Of a DNA stretch of 64,000 bases, positions 18,496-27,569 are shown piece after piece. Position 1 is the first letter of the stretch, and each line of letters starts with the position of its first letter. Below the pieces are notes generated by a model that was not told the DNA's origin, ran no database searches, and saw only the letters and a list, made by a program, of their open reading frames with translations. The translations under genes were made by a program, and so were the position numbers. The DNA is from Rosistilla carotiformis (lineage in GTDB: Bacteria > Planctomycetota > Planctomycetia > Pirellulales > Pirellulaceae), in contig NZ_CP036348.1 in NCBI RefSeq assembly GCF_007753095.1, forward strand, positions 4,278,001-4,342,000, in the 5' to 3' direction.

Positions 18496-19641
18496 TCAAC
18501 GATTCGATGTTTCAGAAAGAATCAACTCTTTCAACGGCGAAAGCGCATCTTCACACGTGGTCTGATCGCGCCAGGGCAGCTGTTCATCCCGCTGTCTGTA
18601 CCGTTCGAAATCGATGTCCGCGAGTTGCTCGAAGTCGAGTTCGATCACGCGAGGACGATATGCGAAGGTCGCATGCGGCTTTACGCCTAACATCTGCTGC
18701 GGATACCAAACATCTAATCCGACGACCAAGTACTCAAACAATTTGTTCGAAGCATTAAAAACATAGTTCTGCGTCATGCCACGATACAGAATCAATCCAA
18801 CGTGGTAGCGCGTTAACAATTCCGGGAGATCATCGTAGTCGACCCCGTGGGAAAAATAACCGATCCGGTCGCACGACAGTTCCGATAGATAGCGCCCGGT
18901 TTCCGAATCGCTGTTGTAGCAGTAGATATCCAGTTCCACGTCGGGCTGAGACTCAACCCACTGAACGATTTCACGTAGGAACGTGTCTCGCAGCGAGAGC
19001 GACCCCACGTAGACCAGACGCAAGGGCTCCCCGTCGCGACGCTCCTGCCACGATCTGTTTCGCACTCGTGACCAACTTGCCGGAGGCAGATTGGGCAACT
19101 CGTGGACCTTGCTGGCATCGACCGCCGGGTGATCGGCGAGAAACAATTTGACTCGGTCCCGATTGGTCTGGGAGATCCATTCGGCTCGCTGGAACAAGTA
19201 GCGTCGTTCCAGCCAATGATTCATCCGCACCATTCGCATTCCACGCTGCATGTATTCCTGCGGCTCGTGGTATTCGTGGCTGTGGATCAAAAGCTTGGCG
19301 CGTCGGTTAACAACGCAATACAGGAACGCAGGCAACGCCGAATGCGGCTCAATGTAGACAACCACCTGGGGCCACCAAAACAATAACCGTAGAAAGGTGA
19401 GCAACGGAAATAATACGTAACGCACTAGGCGACGGAACCGAGAACCGTTGCGGTCGGGAAAGAGACACCGCGCGAGCTGAACGCCTTCGCTTTTAAAGAC
19501 CCCGCGGTCTCGGTTGTTGTGACACGTGTACCCCCGCACCTCCAACCGTGAGTCGTCCGAGAACGTGCGCAGAAGATTCATCGCTGGTGGATAATATTCC
19601 ACCGGAAACCAATGAACAACCGCAATCCGCCCCCGCTTCAT
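18496..19641 (-). CDS. GT-B glycosyltransferase (GT4-like)
   Basis: 381 residues from ATG at 19641 (MKRGRIAVVHWFPVEYYPPA). The frame stays open to 19755, but those 38 codons do not resemble the family. A membrane-associating hydrophobic patch (VRYVLFPLLTFLRLLFWWP, about 92-110) is followed by VVVYIEPHSALPAFLY. The C-terminal half has LRLVYVGSLSLRDTFL and LILYRGMTQNYVFNASNKLFEYLVVGL, the usual nucleotide-sugar-binding region with Glu in LFEYL. Typical of peripheral inner-membrane transferases. First gene after a 438-nt gap and followed closely by the CgeB-like gene. Confidence 0.75.
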   Translation of the reverse strand: MKRGRIAVVHWFPVEYYPPAMNLLRTFSDDSRLEVRGYTCHNNRDRGVFKSEGVQLARCLFPDRNGSRFRRLVRYVLFPLLTFLRLLFWWPQVVVYIEPHSALPAFLYCVVNRRAKLLIHSHEYHEPQEYMQRGMRMVRMNHWLERRYLFQRAEWISQTNRDRVKLFLADHPAVDASKVHELPNLPPASWSRVRNRSWQERRDGEPLRLVYVGSLSLRDTFLREIVQWVESQPDVELDIYCYNSDSETGRYLSELSCDRIGYFSHGVDYDDLPELLTRYHVGLILYRGMTQNYVFNASNKLFEYLVVGLDVWYPQQMLGVKPHATFAYRPRVIELDFEQLADIDFERYRQRDEQLPWRDQTTCEDALSPLKELILSETSNR

Positions 19642-20079
19642 CGACTGAAAACCGATCGTCCAATCACGCCTGCCCCATTGGGTAGCCTCATCCACAAATA
19701 ATTCCGCTCCACCATGAGCAACGACCGGACAAGCAAACGATAAAATCCTAAGCACTTACGCAGAGCGAGAAAACCGCCGCACTATCTGATGGGAATTCAA
19801 ATCCAACCGGAATGAACTCGCTTCCCATGCAAAAACTCGCACAGCAAGAAAAAGACCATCCACCATTTAACTGCCCAACCTAAGCGATTGCAGGAGAGAG
19901 AGAGCCTGCAAACACAACGACGTGGCAAAAGAAAGCCATCCGGATAGATTAGACAAGAAATCATCCGCCACTTTGCCATCAAAAGCAGACTCTAAAACGC
20001 AGTAACCGTGCCAGAATCTAAGAAGCCCGTCCAAACTCGCAAAGGTACATACGGGCAGTTGCCTACAGTAAACGGCAAG
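19642..20079. other. Intergenic region with a stem-loop
   Basis: 438 bp between the PEP-CTERM stop and the next leftward gene start. It contains an inverted repeat TTGCAGG/CCTGCAA (19888-19894 and 19905-19911) around a ten-base AG repeat. Without a T-run it is not a clear terminator. A 61-codon minus frame at 19797-19982 has no protein-like features. A promoter for the gene at 19641 probably lies here but is not obvious. Confidence 0.55.
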
Positions 20080-20895
20080 CTACTTCTTTCGCGAAAAGAA
20101 GCTCTTGATTTTACGACGTCCACCACTCCGCATCATCGCAACTGAAGCTGGTAGCAATCCCAACAACAGGCTCGAAGGTTCTGGATTCGCCCGAACTTGC
20201 ACGACAATGTTGTTCAAAGTCGACCCAGGGCTATAGGAAGCCGTTGTGATATGAGAAAAGCTGGTAATTAAAGTGTTCGACGAACCACCGTTGGCTGCAT
20301 TGGTGTATTGGAGATCAAACCCTGGAGTAACATTGAAATTCCCCCCCGGCGTCTGCCCAGTCTTAAAATTGCGACCACCAGGAGTGTGCCCCAAAAACTG
20401 TGGCGGACCAAGATTCGCTTGCTTCCAGTCGGACGAACCAGCAACGAAAGAGGGTGTCACAACCGTACCTTCAGAGGCACTTCCGTTGGCAAACTCCGTC
20501 CCCAAATACTTGAAGGTCAGCCCACCAAGTGTGACGTTGTCACCATTGCCATCAAAGTCACCATCGAAATTACTCAGCGTTACAGAAAACTGCAACTCGT
20601 CACCCGCCTGCAGCCCACCGCCCGGTGTCAGGGACAGCCCGTCCCCGCGTGAGGTATCGTAAACATTCCCACCTAAGGCATCGGTAACTGTCAGGTTCAG
20701 GTCGAAACGAATGACCTGAGTCCCCCAAACATTGGCCGTGACGGTATGGGTCACCGTAGTAATAATCGGATCGCCGACTGGTGCATTAAACTGAAACAAT
20801 TCACTGATCAGAGTCGCTTTGGCTTCATTGGTGCTGGCGAAACAAAGCACCAATGACAGAAAGCCAAGTCCGATAATTTTATTGAATTTCAGCAT
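20080..20895 (-). CDS. PEP-CTERM sorting-signal protein
   Basis: 271 residues. The signal peptide (LGFLSLVLCFAS) is cleaved near AKA at 25-27. The body is beta-rich with Gly/Asp/Asn repeats (SNFDGDFDGNGDN) and no recognised enzyme domain. The C-terminal signal is NPEP at 237-240, a hydrophobic stretch (SSLLLGLLPASVAMM) and the basic end GGRRKIKSFFSRKK. It has its own promoter and sits alone between glycosyltransferase genes, about 9 kb from the nearest exosortase. Likely exported, then cleaved by one of the two exosortases; a matrix or surface protein co-expressed with the polysaccharide is the inferred role. Confidence 0.9.
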   Translation of the reverse strand: MLKFNKIIGLGFLSLVLCFASTNEAKATLISELFQFNAPVGDPIITTVTHTVTANVWGTQVIRFDLNLTVTDALGGNVYDTSRGDGLSLTPGGGLQAGDELQFSVTLSNFDGDFDGNGDNVTLGGLTFKYLGTEFANGSASEGTVVTPSFVAGSSDWKQANLGPPQFLGHTPGGRNFKTGQTPGGNFNVTPGFDLQYTNAANGGSSNTLITSFSHITTASYSPGSTLNNIVVQVRANPEPSSLLLGLLPASVAMMRSGGRRKIKSFFSRKK

Positions 20896-21259
20896 TTGAG
20901 CGCATCCCGTTGTGACGTGGTAAGTTCGCTAATGTTAATACATCCCGTATTTTACGTCAACGATTTTATTTGAATTCGCGGAAATTATGTTTGCGTTCGG
21001 GTGGGATGGTGAAATTCACCTGGCCGCCCTTGATTGCAAGCATTTGCTGAGCATATCTTTCCGCCGCCTTCCCATCAAGCAGGAATCGGCCTTGCCCCCC
21101 AATGAAGCGTCGTGCGAGGCAGACATTTCAGAGGGGATTTCATACATTGCATATGCAAACGGACACCACCCATCCAGAGCACACGCCCTTGCCCTTTGAG
21201 TGCCCAGTGTTGATCCAGCGCATTGTGTTGGACGTCCGCTACCGACCGAAGCACGGACA
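20896..21259. other. Intergenic region with a possible gene remnant
   Basis: 364 bp. The left end holds the PEP-CTERM promoter. On the minus strand a 53-codon stretch without start codon (21127-20966) reads RFLLDGKAAERYAQQMLAIK and onward to a stop. Its composition is more protein-like than the surrounding noise and may be the tail of a lost gene. No other structure was found. Confidence 0.4.
20932..20960 (-). promoter_or_regulatory. Sigma70-type promoter of the second PEP-CTERM gene
   Basis: On the minus strand TTGACG (20960-20955) is followed by exactly 17 nt and TAACAT (20937-20932), about 37 nt before the ATG at 20895. Five of six -35 bases and four of six -10 bases fit the consensus. 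Confidence 0.5.
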
Positions 21260-22420
21260 TCACGCCCCCCCTATCCAGGTCACCGCAGCCGACTTTTGTG
21301 ACGAGGCCGATTGCAAAATCCGTTCAACGGCATCGATATACGACTTGTTCGAAAGCCGGCGAAACATATCGACCGCAGCAGCTCGAAAGCGGTCCGCAAT
21401 TTGATCGTAGTCGCTTTCGGTTTGCATTAGGGCGGTGGCCAGCGATTTGGCATCTTCGGCGTGAAAGCAAACGCCAATCGAAAAGCGTTTGGCGACTTCG
21501 CCCAAACCGCCCGAGTCGGCAACCACAACGGGGATGGCATGCTCTGCGGCGTCGAATAACACACGTCCCAACGGTTCGGCGATCGAAGGGATCGCCAAAA
21601 CATCCAACCTTCCCAATTCAAATTCGAGGTCCGTTTGGTAACCGCGAAACTCGAATCGATCGGCCAATCCTGCCCGCTGGACCGCATCGCGATACGCCTG
21701 AGTATCGGCTGGGGTTAACCCTTCGCCAATGACGACAAAACGGCAATCCACCCCATTGGCCAGCAAATGGTTGGCCGCGTCCAACAGCAAATAATGCCCT
21801 TTGGATATCGCAATCCGCCCGAGAATTCCAATCGTGAACGAGCTCGCAGAACGCTTTTCGCGCAGCTGACGTGCGTTTTCGACAGCCCGTTGCAAACGCG
21901 CCTCGGGCATGCCTTGATACAAAACACACTTCTTTGCTGGCTCGATCCGCGTTTGATCTGCGATGTACTGGGAGTTGCAGATAAATGCTTGTACGCTGCG
22001 TTGCAAATGTTTCCGATCACTCAACCATCGCGCGTCTTCGAGCGTCTGGACCTGGCAAACGATCGGGATTCTCAAAACGCGGGAATAGACACTCGCCGCA
22101 GGTAAGCTGCCGGTTTGGTTGACATAGATCAGATCGGGCCGGAGCGTCCGGATCCGCCCCAGGATGCGCAAATACCCCCACGCCTTGCGTGCCCGCGACC
22201 ATTCGGCCGGCCGCGAGGGCATCCGATACTCGCAATCGATCCCCCGCTGTTCCAACAAACGGTCAAAACCCTGGCCAGCGGGCATGATAACGGTCCACCG
22301 AAAACGGCTTCGGTCCACCCCGTCGATGATATCCAGCAGACAGAATTCGCTGCCATACAGACGACCCGAAGGCTCGATCGCAACAACATGCAGGGGCTTC
22401 GGTGGGACTGATTGGGACAC
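21260..22420 (-). CDS. Glycosyltransferase family 4
   Basis: 386 residues from GTG at 22420, two bases after the upstream FkbM stop. An ATG at 22489 would overlap that gene by 67 nt. Seen: SGRLYGSEFCLLDIIDGV near the N-terminus, a GILGRIAISKGHYLLLDA motif opening the C-terminal domain, and IPSIAEPLGRVLFDAAEHAIP, where Glu-x7-Asp replaces the usual E-x7-E. The second carboxylate change is conservative. Nucleotide-sugar transferase of the cytoplasmic face; specificity unknown. Last gene before the PEP-CTERM unit. Confidence 0.82.
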   Translation of the reverse strand: MSQSVPPKPLHVVAIEPSGRLYGSEFCLLDIIDGVDRSRFRWTVIMPAGQGFDRLLEQRGIDCEYRMPSRPAEWSRARKAWGYLRILGRIRTLRPDLIYVNQTGSLPAASVYSRVLRIPIVCQVQTLEDARWLSDRKHLQRSVQAFICNSQYIADQTRIEPAKKCVLYQGMPEARLQRAVENARQLREKRSASSFTIGILGRIAISKGHYLLLDAANHLLANGVDCRFVVIGEGLTPADTQAYRDAVQRAGLADRFEFRGYQTDLEFELGRLDVLAIPSIAEPLGRVLFDAAEHAIPVVVADSGGLGEVAKRFSIGVCFHAEDAKSLATALMQTESDYDQIADRFRAAAVDMFRRLSNKSYIDAVERILQSASSQKSAAVTWIGGA

Positions 22421-22422
22421 GG

Positions 22423-23289
22423 TCAAGCGTTCGCCTTGGGCTGACAAAGCCAATGTTCTTCGTGGTCGATACCGATGACATCGATCCAATAGCCGTGCCC
22501 TTGGATCAACGTCCGAATCGCATCGACACTGCCGCCAAATTTGGGAAGGTAGGGAGGGTGAACGCTGATCAATAGGGTTGGCTTCCGCGTTTCCAAGGTT
22601 TCCGCTGCCGCTTCCAGCACAATCTGCTCAGCTCCCTCGACATCGCATTTCACCATAAATGGGACCGATGTGTCGGACAGGGTTTCCGCGATGAAGCGAT
22701 CCAATGAGATGCGCGGCAATTGGTTCTCGCCGATTTCGGTATCGAGATTGACATAGTTCGTCGACTTCACGTCGATTTTCAGCTCGGGATCACCAAGCGC
22801 CGCAGCGGTCTGTCGCTGAAGCGCGTCGACCGTGGGCGGCGTGTCCCCCTGTTCGCCGATCAGCGTCCGAAACAACTGCAACCGGTTGGCAACCGCAGGG
22901 GCGAACCGGCAAACATGACGCGCAATTGCCAGACTGGGCAGATCGGCATCGATCGCCAGCACGCGAGCGGTTGGATCGGCAAACAACACGCCACATGAGA
23001 AATACCCATAAGAACAACCGATATCGACAAAGACACCCCCAGGATGTTTGGCAACCCAATCGCGAATCGCCGCCGCCGTCTCGGGTTCATAGCACTGCAG
23101 TTCACGAGCGCAAAAATCGACAGGCAATCGCACGTGCAGGGCACCACCAATTCTCAGAGGTAATCCACGGCCTCCGCGCGACAGTAGGCGATGGTACGGA
23201 GCCCGCAACCGACCGCGGAGCCAAGCTGCCCGTGGCAACCAGCGATTGCGGCGAAGCAGGCGGTCGAAAAGATCGGCAATTTCAGACAT
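22423..23289 (-). CDS. FkbM-family methyltransferase
   Basis: 288 residues. The SAM-binding motif VDIGCSYGYFS is at 88-98 and the FkbM signature KCDVEGAE at 214-221. FkbM enzymes O-methylate sugars or polyketides; here a sugar hydroxyl of the polysaccharide is the likely target. The basic N-terminus (RLLRRNRWLPRAAWLRGRLR) suggests membrane contact. It precedes the GT4 gene by 2 nt and follows the GT2 gene by 104 nt. Confidence 0.82.
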   Translation of the reverse strand: MSEIADLFDRLLRRNRWLPRAAWLRGRLRAPYHRLLSRGGRGLPLRIGGALHVRLPVDFCARELQCYEPETAAAIRDWVAKHPGGVFVDIGCSYGYFSCGVLFADPTARVLAIDADLPSLAIARHVCRFAPAVANRLQLFRTLIGEQGDTPPTVDALQRQTAAALGDPELKIDVKSTNYVNLDTEIGENQLPRISLDRFIAETLSDTSVPFMVKCDVEGAEQIVLEAAAETLETRKPTLLISVHPPYLPKFGGSVDAIRTLIQGHGYWIDVIGIDHEEHWLCQPKANA

Positions 23290-23393
23290 GGTAAATTTTC
23301 AAGCGATGCAAGAGCGGGTAAGGCAGCCTCGAGCGTTATGGCTCCGTCGACCGCCACAGAAGAAACAGAAGCGTCCCTAGCGAACGCAGGGAC

Positions 23394-24398
23394 CTATTGG
23401 AATCGCGATACGCGCTGCCGCGCTTTGGCCCGCAAGACGCGCTGCCAACCATGGGCGTAAACCCAGTGTTGCAAGCGACGCACCCGTCGCCACCCCAAAA
23501 CGGGCAACAAGGCCTGCATCGCCCGACCGCCGCGCAAGGGCAATTCACTGCCGCCAAGCTGCTGGATCCGCGCGGTGGCAATCTCGGCGAGATCGAGATG
23601 TTCTGGATAGAACAGGTACAGCCACTGCTGGAAGCGATCCGCACACAACTGGCGAATCTCAGCGGAATCCTCGCGTGCAAGCAACAAATCGGTCCCCAAC
23701 TGGGTTGTCAACAGCGCCGATTCCATTGCGCTGCGCCCCTGGCTGCCACTCAGCGCCCCCGCAACGCCGGTCCGATAACTGTAGACGGCCGAAGGGGCGT
23801 ATTGGATCGATTCGGCCGCAAGTGCCAGTGCAATACTAAAATGAAAATCGTTGTTTAAAGATAAACGTCGATCGTACCCACCCGACTTCTCCCATACGCT
23901 TCTTGGGATCAACCACATCCAACCGCCCATCATTCCTTGATCGATCGTCAATGAATCGACAAGCCAACGCAAAGGATCGCGGTACGAACGATTGGTGTGT
24001 TCCGGCTGGCCAGCAGGCTGCCGGAAATCGCGGGTGAAGTAGCCCCAGCGACATGATGCGATGGCATCTAAATGCCCGTCGAGTGCCGCCAATTGCTCCG
24101 CGACATGCTCTGGATGAATCCAGTCATCGGCGTCGAGAAGTTTGATGAAATCGCCGCTGGATTCCGCAACGCCGCGGTTGATCGCCGCCGATTGGCCCGC
24201 ATTCTCTTGGAACACATATTTCAATCGCTGATCGCGCACGCGCTGGATTCGGTCTGCGGTATCGTCGACCGACCCGTCGTCGACAACAACCACCTCGATA
24301 TCATCAAGGGACTGTCCCAGCGCGGCCTGCAAGGCATCATCGATATAACGTCCAACATTGTACGCCGGAATGATGATCGATACCGTTGGCGAGGTCAC
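23394..24398 (-). CDS. Glycosyltransferase family 2
   Basis: 334 residues from a GTG that overlaps the previous stop (GTGA). GT-A domain: VSIIIPAYNVGRYIDDAL, VVVDDGSVDDT near 38-47 and the metal-binding DAD at 89-91 (LLDADDW). The C-terminal 130 residues are helical and basic (RRVRRLQHWVYAHGWQRVLR), as in transferases that sit at the membrane. Inverting transfer of one sugar is expected; the substrate is unknown. Coupled to the SGNH gene upstream. Confidence 0.87.
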   Translation of the reverse strand: MTSPTVSIIIPAYNVGRYIDDALQAALGQSLDDIEVVVVDDGSVDDTADRIQRVRDQRLKYVFQENAGQSAAINRGVAESSGDFIKLLDADDWIHPEHVAEQLAALDGHLDAIASCRWGYFTRDFRQPAGQPEHTNRSYRDPLRWLVDSLTIDQGMMGGWMWLIPRSVWEKSGGYDRRLSLNNDFHFSIALALAAESIQYAPSAVYSYRTGVAGALSGSQGRSAMESALLTTQLGTDLLLAREDSAEIRQLCADRFQQWLYLFYPEHLDLAEIATARIQQLGGSELPLRGGRAMQALLPVLGWRRVRRLQHWVYAHGWQRVLRAKARQRVSRFQ

Positions 24399-25324
24399 GT
24401 TGCGTCGCGCTCCGGAAGAACGATCGTCGATATCCGCTGGGCAAGAATCTTCGAAAACCGTTCCGCACCGATGGAGTTCAAGTGATGATTGTCGTAGAAC
24501 AGATCACCTTGAGACTCATACAGATTTGAAAAGTCCCAGTACTCGAGATTAAACTCTTGTGTGATTGCGAGAATCCGATCTGTACATTTCGGGTACGACG
24601 ATACGCTCGAAAGATTGGGGGAAACAGGAGCTTGAAACAGGATGAGTCTTACGCCGTGCTGGTGGCATAATTCGATAGTGTGGAACAGATACTCAACCGC
24701 CAACTCATTGGGCGTGTAAACATGGAATGAATCTTCCACGGCAGAAGAATATGGAACGTCACGTTTCTGCCCGCCCTTCCGCTGCTCCCAGTACTCACCC
24801 GCGTTGGAATGAATAAGCTTTTTGTACTGCGATGCAAATTCCATAAACCGAAGAAAAGGTATTCCCTTCCATGTCCAATACCGAAACGAACCACAATGCT
24901 CAATCAATGATTCTTGAACGACAGGATCGTTATCATAGCAGAGCCAGATGTAATCCCTGAACGGATACGTAAATTTGTTCGAAATCGAAAGATAGTCGAT
25001 TTGCAAAAAGCAAACGCTTACATCGTTTTGCCGAAGCAATTTTGACGTCAGTAGAAACTGATCCGCCGAACCGCCGCCACTGACTCCAATGTTTACCGAG
25101 TTCGTCCCCAGAGTGTCATCAATGACATGCGGATCAACCATCATTTCGACTCGCGAAGACCCAACGAACGCAAAGTCGTAACGATTCGCTTCTAAGCTAC
25201 AAACCCAGTGGTATTTACTTCGGCGATTCGCAGTGACGTTATCAGAGATGTACCACGCGAACGCAGAATTCAGCACAAAGAATGTGGCCAGCAGAATCGA
25301 CAGTTTGATCAAAAACAATCGCAC
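24395..25324 (-). CDS. SGNH-type hydrolase/acyltransferase partner of MBOAT
   Basis: 309 residues with an N-terminal membrane anchor (about 5-25), then a periplasmic domain. The catalytic Ser lies in VGSSRVE (54-60; Ser56 or Ser57), an Asn-rich block III-like NIGVSGGGSA follows, and the closing DNHHLN (278-283) supplies the Asp and His. This is the AlgX/AlgJ-like or WcfO-like layout, in which an SGNH protein moves an acyl group handed over by an MBOAT. An MBOAT gene ends 4 nt upstream. O-acetylation of the exported polysaccharide is the likely role. Confidence 0.7.
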   Translation of the reverse strand: MRLFLIKLSILLATFFVLNSAFAWYISDNVTANRRSKYHWVCSLEANRYDFAFVGSSRVEMMVDPHVIDDTLGTNSVNIGVSGGGSADQFLLTSKLLRQNDVSVCFLQIDYLSISNKFTYPFRDYIWLCYDNDPVVQESLIEHCGSFRYWTWKGIPFLRFMEFASQYKKLIHSNAGEYWEQRKGGQKRDVPYSSAVEDSFHVYTPNELAVEYLFHTIELCHQHGVRLILFQAPVSPNLSSVSSYPKCTDRILAITQEFNLEYWDFSNLYESQGDLFYDNHHLNSIGAERFSKILAQRISTIVLPERDAT

Positions 25325-25328
25325 GGCA

Positions 25329-26777
25329 TCAAAATTGAAAGTAGATGAATTCGGTTGGCTTGCGATACACTGCTGACCACACGACTATCGAAAATGCGAC
25401 TTGATAGATCGACCACCGGAATCCTAGCGGAAGTCGATCGAAGCTGAATTGCTTCCATCTCGACAACCACTCACACACCGCCAGCGACACGACGAAGATC
25501 ATTGCCGGTTCGTATCGATATCGCCGGAATGCGACCAAAACCCCGCCTGGATAGGCGATACATTGATCCACCATGCGGCACAGGTAGGCATAGGCATCAG
25601 GTAAAGTCTCGCTGCGAAAGATGATCCAGGTGACACAAATCGCAGCGAACGTGATTCCCATTTGCAGCGTTTCTCGCAGCGATGGCAGCAGTCGCCCTTC
25701 GGCAACCGGTTCGGTGCCACGACCGCCCATCTGGATAAACAATATCGGCATGATCATCAATGCGTTGACCGCGCCCCAAACGATAAAAGTCCAATTAGCG
25801 CCGTGCCACAAGCCGCTGACGACAAAAACGATCAACAGATTCCGCGCGACCATCGCCTTGCTGCCCCGCGAGCCTCCCAAGGGGATGAACACATAATCGC
25901 GAAACCAAGTACTCAACGAGATATGCCAACGCCGCCAAAACTCCGCCACATTGCGTGAAAAGTAGGGAAAGGCAAAGTTTTGCATCAGGTCAAACCCGAG
26001 CAGACGCCCCAGTCCGCGGGCGATATCGCTGTATCCTGAGAAGTCACCGTAGATCTGGAACGCAAAAAAGAACGCTCCCATCAACAACGTCCATCCCGAT
26101 TGCGATGGGTAGTCCGCAAAGATATCGTTGACCAGGACCGCGCACGAATCGGCAACCAACACCTTCTTAAAAAATCCCCACAGGATTAACCGGCTGCCGG
26201 CGACCGCCGTCGCGTAATCAAACCGCCGACGCACGAAGAATTGTGGCAACAGATGGCTCGCCCGTTCGATCGGCCCAGCGACCAACTGGGGAAAGAATGC
26301 CACAAACGCAAAAAATGCCAATGGATCACGCGTCGACTTCATCCTGCCGGCGTAAATATCCAGCGTATAGCTGAGCGTCTGGAAGGTGTAGAAGCTGATC
26401 CCAACTGGCAGCACAATATTCAGCGTTGCAGCGTCTAGGGTGATTCCAATCGATTCGAATCCCGCAGCCAGCTCCGCAGCAAAAAAGTTGAAATATTTGA
26501 AGCACCCAAGCAGTCCGAGATTAAAGACCAGGCTGCTGATCACGATCCATCGTCGTCGCGCGTTGGACTCGCTAACATCGATTGCTCGACCCGCGACAAA
26601 GTCGAAACAGCTGCTGGCGAAGATCAGTCCCAAAAATCGCCAGTCCCACCATCCGTAGAAGACATAGCTGGCGACAAGGACCAACAGATTCTGCCCCCAC
26701 AACCAACGTTGCGTTGCCCAATACAGGGCAAACACCATCGGAAAGAATGCGAAGAACTCGGGTGAATGAAATAACAT
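25329..26777 (-). CDS. MBOAT O-acyltransferase (AlgI-like)
   Basis: 482 residues, about eleven membrane helices. Family hallmarks are clear: YTLDIYAG near 137-143, the block FWRRWHISLSTWF (280-292) ending in IPLGGSRG (298-305), and the catalytic His325 in SGLWHGANW. AlgI-type proteins pass acetyl groups across the inner membrane to an SGNH partner, encoded directly downstream here. Together they would acetylate the polysaccharide in the periplasm. Confidence 0.92.
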   Translation of the reverse strand: MLFHSPEFFAFFPMVFALYWATQRWLWGQNLLVLVASYVFYGWWDWRFLGLIFASSCFDFVAGRAIDVSESNARRRWIVISSLVFNLGLLGCFKYFNFFAAELAAGFESIGITLDAATLNIVLPVGISFYTFQTLSYTLDIYAGRMKSTRDPLAFFAFVAFFPQLVAGPIERASHLLPQFFVRRRFDYATAVAGSRLILWGFFKKVLVADSCAVLVNDIFADYPSQSGWTLLMGAFFFAFQIYGDFSGYSDIARGLGRLLGFDLMQNFAFPYFSRNVAEFWRRWHISLSTWFRDYVFIPLGGSRGSKAMVARNLLIVFVVSGLWHGANWTFIVWGAVNALMIMPILFIQMGGRGTEPVAEGRLLPSLRETLQMGITFAAICVTWIIFRSETLPDAYAYLCRMVDQCIAYPGGVLVAFRRYRYEPAMIFVVSLAVCEWLSRWKQFSFDRLPLGFRWSIYQVAFSIVVWSAVYRKPTEFIYFQF

Positions 26778-26805
26778 TGCTTAGGCAGGCATACCCAAAA
26801 GGGCG

Positions 26806-27555
26806 TTACAAATTATCCCGCAGCTCCGCAACATCCATCGGCTGGACAAGATTCAAGATCTCGCGGCGGTTGGCCTCTAGCACGTTAAATTCGTAAAACG
26901 GATTCACCGTCGCCGGCAACCGATAGGCGGGATCTTCATCGTGGTTAACGATCACACCGACGCCCCAGTCGACGTCGACAACAAAACACCGCTTGTCCGT
27001 TTCGGTTCGGATCCGTTGGAACGCCTTCCAACAGGTGCCGTTCCAAAAGCCCGCGGCGGGACTTTGTTCACGAAAATTCTCGCGAGCATGGTGCAGCGTC
27101 GGCGGATTACAGTCGTGCAAGACGATGAACCCTGTGTCGGCCACGACCTGCAGCGCATTTTGGATATCGCGATACAATTGGTCAGCAAGATGTAAACCAT
27201 CGAGAAAAATCACGTCGAAACGATTGTGTTCGATGTCCAATCGATCGTTGTGAAGCTGGTCAAAAAAGTCGTCGCTTGTCATCGGAAAGGTCGCGTGGTT
27301 GATTGCGGCCTCGTATCCTGGGTCGACACAAACTTTGAAGTCGGCGTTGATGCGATTGAAATTATCTTCCAGATTACGAACACCGATCTCCAGATACCGC
27401 TTTTGCTGGGTATTTTGCAGCAACGCATTGATGATATGAAATCGAGCGTGGCTGCGACGTTGCATCGCTTCGCTGGCAATCCGACATTCATCGTATTGCT
27501 GCTGAAGCTTCGCGTTGTAGCCCTTGATCGCATATTTTGTAAATGGAATTTTCAT
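26806..27555 (-). CDS. Class I SAM-dependent methyltransferase
   Basis: 249 residues. The SAM-binding start RYLEIGVR near 53-60 is followed by an acidic strand end (VCVDPGY), FDVIFLDGLH in the middle and FIVLHDCNPP, matching the Methyltransf_24 type seen in sugar-modifying loci. No membrane segment. Located 28 nt after the MBOAT start in the block order (MBOAT is downstream) and 14 nt after the GT2 stop. Probably methylates a sugar residue; the target is unknown. Confidence 0.72.
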   Translation of the reverse strand: MKIPFTKYAIKGYNAKLQQQYDECRIASEAMQRRSHARFHIINALLQNTQQKRYLEIGVRNLEDNFNRINADFKVCVDPGYEAAINHATFPMTSDDFFDQLHNDRLDIEHNRFDVIFLDGLHLADQLYRDIQNALQVVADTGFIVLHDCNPPTLHHARENFREQSPAAGFWNGTCWKAFQRIRTETDKRCFVVDVDWGVGVIVNHDEDPAYRLPATVNPFYEFNVLEANRREILNLVQPMDVAELRDNL

Positions 27556-27569
27556 GTGAATTTGAGATA

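Noticed and set aside
19797-19982. 61-codon minus frame
   Set aside because: Short, no motif, unrelated to neighbours; Trp and Cys content is not protein-like.
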